A stretch of DNA of 64,000 nt from Geodermatophilus nigrescens (GCF_900129495.1 NZ_FQVX01000003.1:1-64000); one strand, 5' to 3'. Counted from the first letter of the stretch, positions 24,643-33,074 are shown. Numbers and translations are program-made. Notes: a model not told the origin generated them from the sequence alone.

Positions 24643-25860
24643 GTGACCGCAGCCACCGCCTACGACGTCGCCGCCGTCCGAGCCGACTTCCCCGCCCTGC
24701 GGGCCGGCGCCGCCCACTTCGACGGGCCGGGCGGTTCGCAGGTGCCCCGCCAGGTCGCGCACGCCGTGGCGGCCACCCTCGGCTCGCCGATCGCCAACCG
24801 CGGGCAGGTCACCGAGGCCGAGCGCAACGCCGACGCGGTGGTGGTCGCCGCCCGTGCCGCCGTTGCCGACCTGGTGGCGGGCGACCCCGGCGGCGTGGTC
24901 TTCGGCCGGTCGATGACCCAGCTGACCTACGACCTGTCCCGCACCCTGGCCGCCGGCTGGGGCCCGGGCGACGAGGTCGTGGTCACCCGGCTCGACCACG
25001 ACGCCAACGTGCGGCCGTGGGTGCAGGCGGCGCAGGCGCGGGGCGCCACGGTGCGGTGGGCCGACCTCGACCCGGACACCGGCGAGCTGACGCCGGACGC
25101 GCTGGCCGCCGTGCTCTCCGACCGCACCCGGCTGGTCGCGCTGACCGGCGCCTCCAACCTCATCGGCACCCGCCCCGACGTCGCCGCCCTCACCGCGCTG
25201 GCGCACGAGGCCGGGGCACTCACCCACGTCGACGGCGTGCACCTGACCGCGCACGCGCCGGTCGACGTCGCGGCGCTCGGCGCGGACCTCTACGCCTGCT
25301 CGCCGTACAAGTTCCTCGGCCCGCACCTGGGCTGCCTGGTCGCCGCGCCGTCGCTGCTGGAGACGCTGCACCCGGACAAGCTGCTGCCCTCCACCGACGC
25401 CGTCCCCGAGCGCTTCGAGCTGGGCACGCTGCCCTACGAGCTGCTCGCCGGGACGACGGCCGCGGTCGACTACCTGGCCGGCCTCGGCGGGGACGACGGC
25501 GACCGGCGGGCGCGGCTGGTCGCGGGGCTGACCGCCGTCGAGGAGCACGAGGACCGGCTGCGGCTGCGCATCGAGGACGCCCTCGCGGAGCTGCCCGGCG
25601 TCACGCTGTGGTCGCGGGCGGCGCGCCGCACGCCCACGCTGCTGCTCACCTTCGCGGGCCGCGCCGCCGCCGACGTCACCCGCGAGCTCGCCGCCCGCGG
25701 GGTCAACGCGCCGTCGGGCAGCTTCTACGCCATCGAGGTGTCCCGGCGGCTCGGCCTCGGCGACACCGGCGGCCTGCGGGTGGGGCTCGCGCCCTACACC
25801 GACGACGCCGACGTCGACCGGCTGCTCGACGGCCTCCGCGCCGCGGTGGGCCGGGCATAG
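24643..25860 (+). CDS. Cysteine desulfurase-like aminotransferase class V protein
   Basis: 405 residues with a PLP fold-type I pattern: FDGPGGSQVPRQV near the start, SMTQLTYDLSRTL, HDANVRPWV, the cofactor Asp/His region THVDGVHLTAHAPVD and the Schiff-base Lys in YACSPYKFLGPHLG. It belongs to the cysteine-desulfurase-like subgroup (class V aminotransferases of about 400 residues), whose members do not all have proven desulfurase activity. GTG 24643. It stands alone between the methanol dehydrogenase promoter and mftR, convergent with mftR. A sulfur-supply role for Fe-S enzymes such as MftC is conceivable but unproven. Confidence 0.85.
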   Translation: MTAATAYDVAAVRADFPALRAGAAHFDGPGGSQVPRQVAHAVAATLGSPIANRGQVTEAERNADAVVVAARAAVADLVAGDPGGVVFGRSMTQLTYDLSRTLAAGWGPGDEVVVTRLDHDANVRPWVQAAQARGATVRWADLDPDTGELTPDALAAVLSDRTRLVALTGASNLIGTRPDVAALTALAHEAGALTHVDGVHLTAHAPVDVAALGADLYACSPYKFLGPHLGCLVAAPSLLETLHPDKLLPSTDAVPERFELGTLPYELLAGTTAAVDYLAGLGGDDGDRRARLVAGLTAVEEHEDRLRLRIEDALAELPGVTLWSRAARRTPTLLLTFAGRAAADVTRELAARGVNAPSGSFYAIEVSRRLGLGDTGGLRVGLAPYTDDADVDRLLDGLRAAVGRA

Positions 25861-25927
25861 GGAGCTCTACGCACGTATCGCGGCCCAGGACGTGCGGATC
25901 GGATCCAATGCCTCGTGAAGCGCCTCG

Positions 25928-26518
25928 TCAGCGCAGGCCGGGGAAGCCCTCCGCGAGCTGGCCGAACGCCGTCCGCAGCGCGTCGGCGAGCGACGGCGCG
26001 GCGCCGGACAGCCACGCCTCGAACGCCGTCGTCGCCGCCGCCCGGGTGGCCGTGGCGACCAGCCGCGGCACCAGCGCCGTCGGCTGCTCCCCGCAGCGCC
26101 GGGCCACGTAGCCGGCCACCACCCGGTCGACGTCGGCGTAGCGCAGCTGCGAGTGGGCCTGCAGCGCCGGCTCGGTGAGGATCAGCCGCATCCGCTGGCG
26201 CAGCACCGGCAGGTCCTCGGGCGCGTAGTCGTTCACCTCGACGTAGGCGCCGAGCACGGCGGTCAGCACCGGGACGTCGTCGCCGGAGTGCTCGAGCAGG
26301 GTGGCCAGGCGGTCGACGTGGCCGTCGAAGTCGCCCCAGACGGCGTCGGCCTTGCTGCCCACGGTGCGGAAGAACGTGCGGCGGCTGGTGCCCGCGGCGG
26401 CCGCGATCTCCTCGATCGTGACCTGCTCGAACCCGGCCGCGCTGAACAGCTCGAGGGCCGCCTGCTCGATCCGCGCCCGGGTGTCCTCGCGGAGGTCGGC
26501 GCGCAGCACGTCGGTCAC
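25928..26518 (-). CDS. mftR: TetR-family regulator of mycofactocin genes
   Basis: 196 residues. The N-terminal TetR helix-turn-helix is ARIEQAALELFSAAGFEQVTIEEIAAAAGTSRRTFFRTVGSKADAVW; the C-terminal ligand domain ends AFGQLAEGFPGLR. It is divergent from mftA with 131 bp between, the standard MftR position. MftR proteins repress mft genes and respond to acyl-CoA-type ligands in mycobacteria (known for the family). GTG 26518 is chosen; GTG 26524 is equally possible. A GTGTGG-N10-CCACAC inverted repeat at 26559-26580 is a candidate operator. Confidence 0.88.
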   Translation of the reverse strand: MTDVLRADLREDTRARIEQAALELFSAAGFEQVTIEEIAAAAGTSRRTFFRTVGSKADAVWGDFDGHVDRLATLLEHSGDDVPVLTAVLGAYVEVNDYAPEDLPVLRQRMRLILTEPALQAHSQLRYADVDRVVAGYVARRCGEQPTALVPRLVATATRAAATTAFEAWLSGAAPSLADALRTAFGQLAEGFPGLR

Positions 26519-26558
26519 CGGCACATCTTGGCCCGTTCCGGCCGGCCGGGAGCCGCCG

Positions 26559-26611
26559 GTGTGGCCCCGCTCACCCACACGGTTGCCCGTGGCACTCGGT
26601 GCCTCTAGCGT
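26559..26611 (+). promoter_or_regulatory. mftA promoter with candidate MftR operator
   Basis: TTGCCC (26583-26588), 17 bp, TAGCGT (26606-26611) reads as a sigma70-type promoter 38 bp before mftA. Immediately upstream is GTGTGG-N10-CCACAC (26559-26580), placed where a repressor would block polymerase. Confidence 0.45.
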
Positions 26612-26649
26612 CCTCCGCATCCCCCGACCCACCTGATCCGGAGGTCCGC

Positions 26650-26787
26650 ATGCCCGAGACGACCCAGACCGAGACCCAGGACGGAACCGCGCAGGCCACC
26701 GCCGTCGAGACGGGAGCCGAGGAGGCGCTGGTCGAGGAGTCCCTCGTCGAGGAGGTCTCCATCGACGGCATGTGCGGCGTCTACTGA
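26650..26787 (+). CDS. mftA: Mycofactocin precursor peptide
   Basis: 45 residues ending in SIDGMCGVY, the hallmark MftA C-terminus. The last two residues Val-Tyr become the redox core after MftC decarboxylates and cross-links them and MftE releases the product. The Thr/Gln/Glu-rich N-terminal leader with VEESLVEEVSIDG is the recognition segment bound by MftB. ATG 26650 has a perfect GGAGG at 6-nt spacing, and the gene is followed by mftB after 7 nt. The leader is longer than in many mycobacterial precursors, by comparison from memory. Confidence 0.96.
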   Translation: MPETTQTETQDGTAQATAVETGAEEALVEESLVEEVSIDGMCGVY

Positions 26788-26794
26788 GCCGACC

Positions 26795-27106
26795 GTGACG
26801 ACCCCGACCGCTCCGGCCGCGGACCTCTTCGACCCCGATCTGCCCTGGCGGCGCGCCCGGTCGGTGGCGCTGCGGCCGGAGCCGTTCGGGGCGCTGGTCT
26901 ACCACTTCGGCAACCGCAAGCTGTCGTTCCTGAAGTCGAGGACGCTGGTCACCGTCGTGGAGACGCTGGCCGACCACCCCAGCGCCACCGCGACCCTGGT
27001 CGCGTGCGGCGTCCCCGAGGCCCAGCGGCCCGCCTACGTGAAGGCGCTGGCCGACCTCGCCCGCTCCCAGATGATCGAACGCCGTCCCGAAGAGGTGCGC
27101 GCATGA
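26795..27106 (+). CDS. mftB: Mycofactocin RiPP chaperone
   Basis: 103 residues with the PqqD-like RRE fold signature LRPEPFGALVYHFGNRKLSFLKSRTLVTVVETL. MftB binds the MftA leader and presents it to MftC. It starts with GTG 7 nt after mftA and overlaps mftC by ATGA. The size and gene order A-B-C agree with the family. Confidence 0.95.
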   Translation: MTTPTAPAADLFDPDLPWRRARSVALRPEPFGALVYHFGNRKLSFLKSRTLVTVVETLADHPSATATLVACGVPEAQRPAYVKALADLARSQMIERRPEEVRA

Positions 27107-28359
27107 CCGCCGTCCTGCCGAGCCGACCCGCCGCCCCGGAGCGCCCCACCGGCGGCCGCCTGGTCGACCAGTTCGAGTACGGCCTCGACGCCCCCATCTG
27201 TCTCACCTGGGAGCTCACCTACGCCTGCAACCTCGCGTGCGTGCACTGCCTGTCCTCCTCGGGCCGGCGCGACCCCCGCGAGCTGACGACCGCCGAGGCC
27301 GAGGGCGTCATCGACGAGCTGCAGCGGATGCAGGTCTTCTACGTCAACGTCGGCGGCGGCGAGCCCACTGTGCGGCCGGACTTCTGGCACCTGCTCGACT
27401 ACGCCATCGGCCACGACGTCGGCGTCAAGTTCTCCACCAACGGCGTGAAGCTGGACCGGGCGCGCGCCGAGCAGCTGGCCGCCACCGACTACGTCGACGT
27501 GCAGATCTCCCTCGACGGCGCCACCGCCGAGGTCAACGACCGCGTCCGCGGCACCGGCTCGTTCGCCACCGCCACGAAGGCCCTGGAGAACCTGGCCGAG
27601 GCGGGGATGAAGGACTTCAAGGTCTCCGTCGTCGTCACCCGGGAGAACGTCTCCCAGCTCGACGACTTCCGGACCCTGACCGACCGCTACGGCGCCCAGC
27701 TGCGGATCACCCGCTTCCGCCCGTCGGGCCGCGGCGCCGACGTGTGGGACCAGCTGCACCCGACCCAGGCCCAGCAGCGCGAGCTCTACGCCTGGCTGCT
27801 GGCCAACGGCGACCGGGTGCTCACCGGCGACTCGTTCTTCCACCTGTCGGCCTACGGGCAGGCGCTGCCGGGCCTGAACCTGTGCGGCGCCGGGCGGGTG
27901 GTCTGCCTGATCGACCCGGTCGGCGACGTCTACGCCTGCCCCTTCGCCATCCACGAGCAGTTCCTCGCCGGCAACGTGCGCAGCGAGGGCGGCTTCCAGC
28001 GGGTCTGGCAGCAGAGCGAGCTGTTCGCCGAGCTGCGCAGCCCGCAGACCGGCGGCGCCTGCACGAGGTGCGCGCACTTCGACGCCTGCCGGGGCGGCTG
28101 CATGGCGGCCAAATTCTTCACCGGCCTGCCGCTGGACGGCCCCGACCCGGAGTGCGTGCAGGGCTACGGCGAGACCGCGCTGGCCGCCCGCGACCTCGAC
28201 CTGGTGAAGCCCAAGAGCCACCTCGACCACTCGCACACCGGCCCGGTCCGCGGCCAGCCGACGCTGCTCGGCATGCCGGCCGTCCCCGCTGCGTCCACAC
28301 CCGCACCGCCCGCCCGGATCTGCGACGAGTCGCCCCTGGCGGGCCTGCAGCTCGGCTGA
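27103..28359 (+). CDS. mftC: Mycofactocin radical SAM maturase
   Basis: 418 residues. The radical SAM cluster is C42-x3-C46-x2-C49 (CNLACVHC), and the SAM-binding GGGEPT follows near residue 86. A C-terminal SPASM region carries CGAGRVVC, YACPFA and CTRCAHFDACRGGC with a later Cys in PECVQGY, enough for two auxiliary Fe-S clusters. MftC performs oxidative decarboxylation of the MftA C-terminal Tyr and then forms the Val-Tyr lactam. The ATG overlaps the mftB stop. No mftD follows; instead a 37-codon gene on the opposite strand ends 4 nt away. Confidence 0.96.
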   Translation: MTAVLPSRPAAPERPTGGRLVDQFEYGLDAPICLTWELTYACNLACVHCLSSSGRRDPRELTTAEAEGVIDELQRMQVFYVNVGGGEPTVRPDFWHLLDYAIGHDVGVKFSTNGVKLDRARAEQLAATDYVDVQISLDGATAEVNDRVRGTGSFATATKALENLAEAGMKDFKVSVVVTRENVSQLDDFRTLTDRYGAQLRITRFRPSGRGADVWDQLHPTQAQQRELYAWLLANGDRVLTGDSFFHLSAYGQALPGLNLCGAGRVVCLIDPVGDVYACPFAIHEQFLAGNVRSEGGFQRVWQQSELFAELRSPQTGGACTRCAHFDACRGGCMAAKFFTGLPLDGPDPECVQGYGETALAARDLDLVKPKSHLDHSHTGPVRGQPTLLGMPAVPAASTPAPPARICDESPLAGLQLG

Positions 28360-28363
28360 GGGC

Positions 28364-28477
28364 TCAGCGGGTCGGCGCCACCCCCGCGGGCCCCGGGCCG
28401 TCGGGCAGCAGCCCGGGGGCCAGGTCCGCGAGGGTCATGGTCAGCAGCAGGGCGACGAGCACGGCGACGGTGAGCAC
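28364..28477 (-). CDS. 37-residue single-helix membrane peptide
   Basis: A short minus-strand gene starting GTG 28477 with an excellent GAGGAGGA ribosome site. It encodes VLTVAVLVALLLTMTLADLAPGLL followed by a Pro/Gly-rich tail, i.e. one transmembrane segment with a short tail. Its stop is 4 nt from the mftC stop (convergent). A 12-bp-arm hairpin lies upstream (28505-28540). The strong ribosome site argues for expression; the function is unknown and I recall no named family. Confidence 0.5.
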   Translation of the reverse strand: MLTVAVLVALLLTMTLADLAPGLLPDGPGPAGVAPTR

Positions 28478-28504
28478 GGGTCCTCCTCGGGGTCCGGTGC
28501 TCCC

Positions 28505-28540
28505 CCGGAGCGCCCGCGACGGGGGACACGGGCGCTCCGG
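28505..28540. terminator. Hairpin in the mftC-SDR intergenic region
   Basis: Perfect 12-bp arms CCGGAGCGCCCG (28505-28516) and CGGGCGCTCCGG (28529-28540). It could end top-strand transcription from mftC or form the 5' leader structure of the small minus-strand gene. Confidence 0.45.
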
Positions 28541-28735
28541 AGGAGGCACGACCGAGGATCGACGCGGCCGCTGACCGCCGGCCGTGCGCTGCCTGGGAGT
28601 CGGCTGGACGACCCCGGCGGAGCCCGTGCGCCGTCCGTGAGGCTGACGTCGGTGTCATTGCCCGGCCCGGCGGCCTCCGCCTAGGTTGACACGTGCGTCA
28701 CGGGGGCCCAGCGCAGCGCCGAGCAGGGAGTCCAC

Positions 28736-29572
28736 ATGGGAAGACTCGACGGCAAGGTCGCACTCGTCACCGGTGCGGCCCGCGGCCAGGGCCGCAGCCA
28801 CGCACTCCGGCTGGCACAGGAGGGCGCCGACGTCATCGCCGTCGACCGGTGCGCCGACATGCCGACGGTCGGCTATCCACTGGCCACCGAGGAGGACCTC
28901 GCCGAGACCGTCCGGCAGGTCGAGGCGCTCGACCGGCGGATCGTCGCCCGGGTCGCCGACGTCCGGGACACCGCCGCGCTGCGGGCGGCCGTCGACGAGG
29001 GCGTCGCCGAACTCGGCCGCCTCGACATCGTGCTGGCCAACGCGGGCATCGCCAGCTTCGCGCCGGTGGAGGACCTCACCGACGAGATGTGGGACGAGAT
29101 GATCGACGTCAACCTCACCGGTGTCTTCAAGACGGTGCGCGCCGCCGTCCCGCACCTGCGGGCGCACGGTCAGGGCGGCGCGATCGTGCTCACGAGCTCC
29201 ACCGCCGGCATCAAGGGCCTGGGCAACCTCGCCCACTACGTCGCCGCCAAGCACGGCGTCGTCGGGCTGGTGAAGACGCTGGCCAACGAGCTCGCCCCGG
29301 ACATGATCCGGGTCAACTCGGTACACCCGACGTCGGTGAGCACCGACATGATCCACAACCGCAAGACCTACGGGAACTTCGTCCCCGACAAGCCCGAGGA
29401 CGAGGTGACCCGGGACGACGTCGCCCCGATGTTCCAGGGGCTCAACGCGCTGCCGGTGCCGTGGGTCGAGTCGGCCGACATCAGCAACGCGATCCTCTGG
29501 CTGGTCAGCGACGACGCCCGGTACGTCACCGGCGTCCAGCTCCCGGTCGACGCCGGGTCGGTGATCAAGTAG
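28736..29572 (+). CDS. Mycofactocin-coupled SDR family oxidoreductase (first of tandem pair)
   Basis: 278 residues. The SDR cofactor motif is TGAARGQGRSHALRLAQEGADVIAVD. The family-specific insertion after beta-2 (CADMPTVGYPLATEEDLAETVRQVEALDRRIV) marks mycofactocin-coupled SDRs, where NAD is non-exchangeable. NAG motif LANAGIAS, catalytic Ser in SSTAG and YxxxK in YVAAK are intact. ATG 28736 has CAGGGAG upstream, and a TTGACA-type element lies about 50 bp before. The tandem copy begins in the stop codon of this gene. Likely substrate: an alcohol or ketone, unspecified. Confidence 0.92.
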   Translation: MGRLDGKVALVTGAARGQGRSHALRLAQEGADVIAVDRCADMPTVGYPLATEEDLAETVRQVEALDRRIVARVADVRDTAALRAAVDEGVAELGRLDIVLANAGIASFAPVEDLTDEMWDEMIDVNLTGVFKTVRAAVPHLRAHGQGGAIVLTSSTAGIKGLGNLAHYVAAKHGVVGLVKTLANELAPDMIRVNSVHPTSVSTDMIHNRKTYGNFVPDKPEDEVTRDDVAPMFQGLNALPVPWVESADISNAILWLVSDDARYVTGVQLPVDAGSVIK

Positions 29573-30405
29573 TGGCCGGCCGCGTCGAGGGCAAGGTCGC
29601 CTTCATCACCGGAGCCGCCCGCAGCCAGGGCCGCAGCCACGCGCTGCGGCTCGCGCAGGAGGGCGCCGACGTCATCGCCGTCGACCTCTGCGGGCCGGTG
29701 GACTCGATCGGGATGTACCCGCCGGCCACCGAGGAGGACCTGGCCGAGACCGTCCGCCAGGTCGAGGCGCTCGACCGGCGGATCGTGGCGGCGAAGGCCG
29801 ACGTCCGCGACCCGGCGGCGCTGCGCGCGGCGGTCGACGACGGCGTCGCCCAGCTCGGCCGGCTCGACATCGTGCTGGCCAACGCCGGCGTGTTCGAGAT
29901 CAAGCCCGCGCTCGAGCTCACCGACGGCGACTGGCAGGAGATGATCGACATCAACCTGACCGGTGTCTGGAACACCTGCCGGGTCGCCCTGCCGCACCTG
30001 ATCGAGGGCGGCGGCGGGTCGATCGTCATCACCAGCTCGACCGCCGGCATCAAGGGGACGCCGAACACGATCCACTACACGGCGGCTAAGCACGGCGTCG
30101 TCGGGATCATGCGGACGCTGGCCAACGAGTTCGGCAAGCAGTCCATCCGGGTCAACACCGTCCACCCCACCGGCGTGGACACCGTGATGATCCAGAACGA
30201 GAAGACGTGGGGCCTGTTCACGCCCGACGACCCGGAGCCGACGCGGGAGAAGTTCGCCGAGCTGTTCGAGACGCTGCACCCGCTGCCGGTGCCCTACGTC
30301 GACCCGGTCGACATCTCCAACGCCGTGCTGTTCCTCGTCTCCGAGGAGGCACGCTACGTCACCGGGGCGATGCTGCCGGTCGACGCCGGCTACACCATCC
30401 GCTGA
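29572..30405 (+). CDS. Mycofactocin-coupled SDR family oxidoreductase (second of tandem pair)
   Basis: 277 residues from GTG 29572, sharing one base with the stop of the preceding SDR. Same architecture: TGAARSQGRSHALRLAQEGADV, the mycofactocin-family insertion PVDSIGMYPPATEEDLAETVRQVEALDRR, LANAG, SSTAG and YTAAK. The two copies are nearly identical over the first 110 residues and diverge in the substrate loop (KTWGLFTPDDPEPTREKF versus KTYGNFVPDKPEDEVTRDD), implying duplication followed by substrate specialisation, or a heteromeric enzyme. A 15-bp hairpin terminates the pair. Confidence 0.92.
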   Translation: MAGRVEGKVAFITGAARSQGRSHALRLAQEGADVIAVDLCGPVDSIGMYPPATEEDLAETVRQVEALDRRIVAAKADVRDPAALRAAVDDGVAQLGRLDIVLANAGVFEIKPALELTDGDWQEMIDINLTGVWNTCRVALPHLIEGGGGSIVITSSTAGIKGTPNTIHYTAAKHGVVGIMRTLANEFGKQSIRVNTVHPTGVDTVMIQNEKTWGLFTPDDPEPTREKFAELFETLHPLPVPYVDPVDISNAVLFLVSEEARYVTGAMLPVDAGYTIR

Positions 30406-30408
30406 CCG

Positions 30409-30440
30409 CGGGTGCGGCGGCCGCCCGGCCGCCGCACCCG
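30409..30440. terminator. Bidirectional hairpin terminator
   Basis: 15-bp arms CGGGTGCGGCGGCCG (30409-30423) and its complement (30426-30440) with a 2-nt loop between the convergent SDR and PNPOx-like genes. Confidence 0.75.
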
Positions 30441-30447
30441 TCCCGCG

Positions 30448-30939
30448 TCAGGGCAGGTCGACGACGTCCTTCTCGCCGGTGTCGGGCTGGCTGCCCGTGG
30501 TCTTCGCCTTGACGAAGCTCAGCGCCGTCGCCAGCCGGTTGCCGGGGGAGTCCCAGTACTCGGCGGTGTCGCCGTGCACCTTCACCAGCACGACCGACGG
30601 GTCCTCGGGGCCCTGCGGCAGCCAGGCCTCGACGCCCTTGTTCCACAGCTCCTTCTTCTTCGCGACGTCCGCGGTGACCTGCGCGGTGCCGGTCAGCGAG
30701 ATCCAGCTGCCGCCGGAGCCGGCGCCCACGTTGACCTGCGGCGAGGAGGCGATGTGGGTGAGCCAGGGGGCGTCCTGCTCGGCGAAGAACCAGAGGTCGC
30801 CGTCGAACTCGACCTCCTGCAGGGCCATCGGGCGGCTGGTCAGCCGGCCGTCGGGCATGGTCGTGGTGAGGAAGCCGAGCCGCTGGTCCTTGAGGATCTC
30901 GGCGACCTTGCGGATGGCGTCCGGGGAGTCGGTGGTCAT
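30448..30939 (-). CDS. Pyridoxamine 5'-phosphate oxidase-like (general stress) protein
   Basis: 163 residues with the split-barrel flavin/F420-binding fold: RLGFLTTTMPDGRLTSRPMALQEVEFDGDLWFFAEQDAPWLTHI, then VNVGAGSGGSWISLTGTAQVT. It matches the general-stress-protein-26 type of small PNPOx-like proteins. The cofactor (FMN, F420 or none) cannot be told. ATG 30939 has AAGGGCAGGG upstream. Single gene, convergent with the SDR pair. Confidence 0.85.
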   Translation of the reverse strand: MTTDSPDAIRKVAEILKDQRLGFLTTTMPDGRLTSRPMALQEVEFDGDLWFFAEQDAPWLTHIASSPQVNVGAGSGGSWISLTGTAQVTADVAKKKELWNKGVEAWLPQGPEDPSVVLVKVHGDTAEYWDSPGNRLATALSFVKAKTTGSQPDTGEKDVVDLP

Positions 30940-31026
30940 GTCCCTGCCCTTCCCCGGATCCGGGCGCTGACACCGCTGTCCGCGGATGTCGGTCCGGCGA
31001 CCGGCCGGTGAACACGCGGGCGTTCC

Positions 31027-31053
31027 GGAATGCCCGGCGCCCGCCGCGGCTTG
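31027..31053 (+). promoter_or_regulatory. ECF sigma (SigR/SigH-like) promoter of the Bcr/CflA pump
   Basis: GGAAT (31027-31031), 18 bp, CTTG (31050-31053), then GTG 31063. The same elements with identical 18-bp spacing occur before the second MFS pump (39124-39150). This resembles the GGAAT-N18-GTT thiol-stress promoters of actinobacterial SigR/SigH. Confidence 0.5.
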
Positions 31054-31062
31054 CCCCCTTCC

Positions 31063-32328
31063 GTGACAGCGACCCAGGACCGGCCCGCCGCCGTCGCGGC
31101 GCCGCAGACCCCCGCCCGTCCCGGGACGGCCCGAACCGCCCTCACCCTCGGCGCCTTCGTGGCCCTGGGACCGCTGACGGTGGACATGTACCTGCCCGCC
31201 CTGCCGACCATCGCCGACGACCTCGGGGCCAGCGCGTCGACGGTGCAGCTCACGCTCACCGGCACCCTCGTCGGCCTCGCGCTCGGCCAGCTGGTCCTGG
31301 GCCCGCTGTCGGACGCGCTCGGCCGCAAGGGGCCGCTGCTGGCCGGCACGGCGCTGCACGTCGTCGCCTCGCTGCTGGTCCTGGTCGCGCCGTCGATCGA
31401 GGTGCTCGGGCTGCTGCGGTTCCTGCAGGGCGTGGGGACGGCGGCCGGCGCGGTGATCGCCCTCGCCGTCGTGCGCGACCTGTTCCAGGGCCGGGCGGCG
31501 GCGACCATGCTGTCCCGGCTCTTCCTCGTCCTCGGGGCGGCGCCGGTGCTCGCCCCGACCATCGGGGGCGAGGTCCTCCGGGTCACCTCCTGGCGCGGCG
31601 TCTTCCTGATCCTCGGGCTCTACGGCGTCGGCCTGCTCGTCCTCGGCCGGTACGGCGTCCGGGAGACGCTGCCGCCGGAGCGGCGGCGCAGCAGCGGGTT
31701 CGCGGGCACCCTGCGCAGCTACCGCGGCCTGCTCCGCGACCGCGCCTACGTGGGCCTGGTGCTCGTCGCCGGCCTGACCATGGCCGGGCTGTTCAGTTAC
31801 GTGTCCGGCTCCTCCTTCGTCTTCCAGGACGAGTTCGGCCTCGACGAGCAGCAGTTCGGCCTGCTCTTCGGCGCCGGCGCCTTCTGGCTGATCGCCGCCA
31901 CCCAGCTCAACCCGGTGGTGCTGCGCTGGTTCTCGCCGGCGCAGGTCCTGGTCACCGGTGTGGCCGGCGGCGCCCTGGCCGGCGTCGTCCTGGTCGCGCT
32001 GGCCGCCACCGGCACCGGCGGCCTCTGGGCCATCGTGCTGCCGCTGTGGGCGGTCCTCGCCGCGTGCGGGCTCGCGCTGCCCAACGCCCCCGCCCTGGCG
32101 CTGAGCCGGCACGGGGAGGCCGCCGGCACCGCCGCGGCGTTGCTCGGCGCGGTGCAGTTCGGCGTCGGCGCCGTCGTGGCCCCGCTGGTCGGCGTGCTCG
32201 GCAACGACGCCGTCGCGATGGGCGTCGTCGTGGTGGCCGCGCTGGTGCTCGCCATGGCCGTGCTGCTCGCCGTCGTCCGCCCCTGGCAGCTGCCCGTGGA
32301 GGCCGACGCCCCCGCCCAGGCCGGCTAG
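31063..32328 (+). CDS. Bcr/CflA-type MFS drug efflux transporter
   Basis: About 421 residues with 12 predicted membrane helices. The MFS signature LGQLVLGPLSDALGRKGPLL lies between helices 2 and 3, and the early helix GPLTVDMYLPALPTIADDL is typical of the Bcr/CflA (DHA1) group. GTG 31063 is chosen because ATG 31030 lies inside a promoter-like motif conserved at another pump gene. The stop overlaps the mftE start by one base, so the pump and mftE are probably co-transcribed. The substrate is unknown. Confidence 0.88.
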   Translation: MTATQDRPAAVAAPQTPARPGTARTALTLGAFVALGPLTVDMYLPALPTIADDLGASASTVQLTLTGTLVGLALGQLVLGPLSDALGRKGPLLAGTALHVVASLLVLVAPSIEVLGLLRFLQGVGTAAGAVIALAVVRDLFQGRAAATMLSRLFLVLGAAPVLAPTIGGEVLRVTSWRGVFLILGLYGVGLLVLGRYGVRETLPPERRRSSGFAGTLRSYRGLLRDRAYVGLVLVAGLTMAGLFSYVSGSSFVFQDEFGLDEQQFGLLFGAGAFWLIAATQLNPVVLRWFSPAQVLVTGVAGGALAGVVLVALAATGTGGLWAIVLPLWAVLAACGLALPNAPALALSRHGEAAGTAAALLGAVQFGVGAVVAPLVGVLGNDAVAMGVVVVAALVLAMAVLLAVVRPWQLPVEADAPAQAG

Positions 32329-33011
32329 TGCCCGACCTGGCGGGCGCCGTGTGGCCGGAGCTCCCCGGGCGGCCGCTGCTCGTCGTCCCGCTCGGGTCGG
32401 TGGAGCAGCACGGGCACCACCTGCCGCTGGCCACCGACACCGTCGTCGCGGAGGCCGTGGCGCGGGCGGCGGGCCTCGACGGCGTGCTGGCCCCGGCCGT
32501 CCCGTACGGCGCCAGCGGCGAGCACGAGGGCTTCCCGGGCACCGTCTCGATCGGCACGGAGGCGCTGGCCGCGCTGCTGGTCGAGTACGGCCGCTCCGCC
32601 TGCCGCTGGGCCGGGCGGCTGCTCGTGGTCAACGGCCACGGCGGCAACCTCGACGCCCTGCGTCGCGCCGTCCCGTTGCTGCGCGCCGAGGGCCGCGACG
32701 CCGCCTGGTTCCCCTGCGCCGTCCCCGGCGGCGACGCGCACGCCGGGCGGACCGAGACCTCGCTGCTGTTGCACGTGGAACCGGCGGCGGTGCGGACCGA
32801 CCGGTCCGTCCCGGGCGTGACGACGCCGGTCGCCGAGCTGCTGCCCCGCCTGCGGGCCGAGGGCGTGCGCGGGGTCAGCCCCACCGGCGTGCTCGGCGAC
32901 CCCGCCGGCGCCACGGCGGACGAGGGGGCGCGGCTGCTCGCGGGGATGGCCGCGCGGCTGGCGGCGGCCGCCGCCCGCTGGGACGTGGGGGACGACGGCC
33001 GGCTGGGCTGA
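32328..33011 (+). CDS. mftE: Mycofactocin precursor peptide peptidase
   Basis: 227 residues of the creatininase metallopeptidase family. Metal ligands are seen in PLGSVEQHGHHLPLATDT (Glu, His, Asp), NGHGGN and GGDAHAGRTETS. Length and sequence fit MftE, which cleaves the MftC-modified MftA C-terminus to give the Val-Tyr-derived core AHDP. GTG 32328 overlaps the stop of an efflux pump gene. It lies 4 kb from mftC, with the SDR pair, a PNPOx-like gene and a pump between, instead of directly after mftD as in mycobacteria. A generic creatininase-like hydrolase is the alternative call. Confidence 0.85.
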   Translation: MPDLAGAVWPELPGRPLLVVPLGSVEQHGHHLPLATDTVVAEAVARAAGLDGVLAPAVPYGASGEHEGFPGTVSIGTEALAALLVEYGRSACRWAGRLLVVNGHGGNLDALRRAVPLLRAEGRDAAWFPCAVPGGDAHAGRTETSLLLHVEPAAVRTDRSVPGVTTPVAELLPRLRAEGVRGVSPTGVLGDPAGATADEGARLLAGMAARLAAAAARWDVGDDGRLG

Positions 33012-33074
33012 GCGGGCCGCCCCGCGCCCGGGACGTCAGGATGACCGGCGACACCGACCGGGGAGGAGAGCCGA

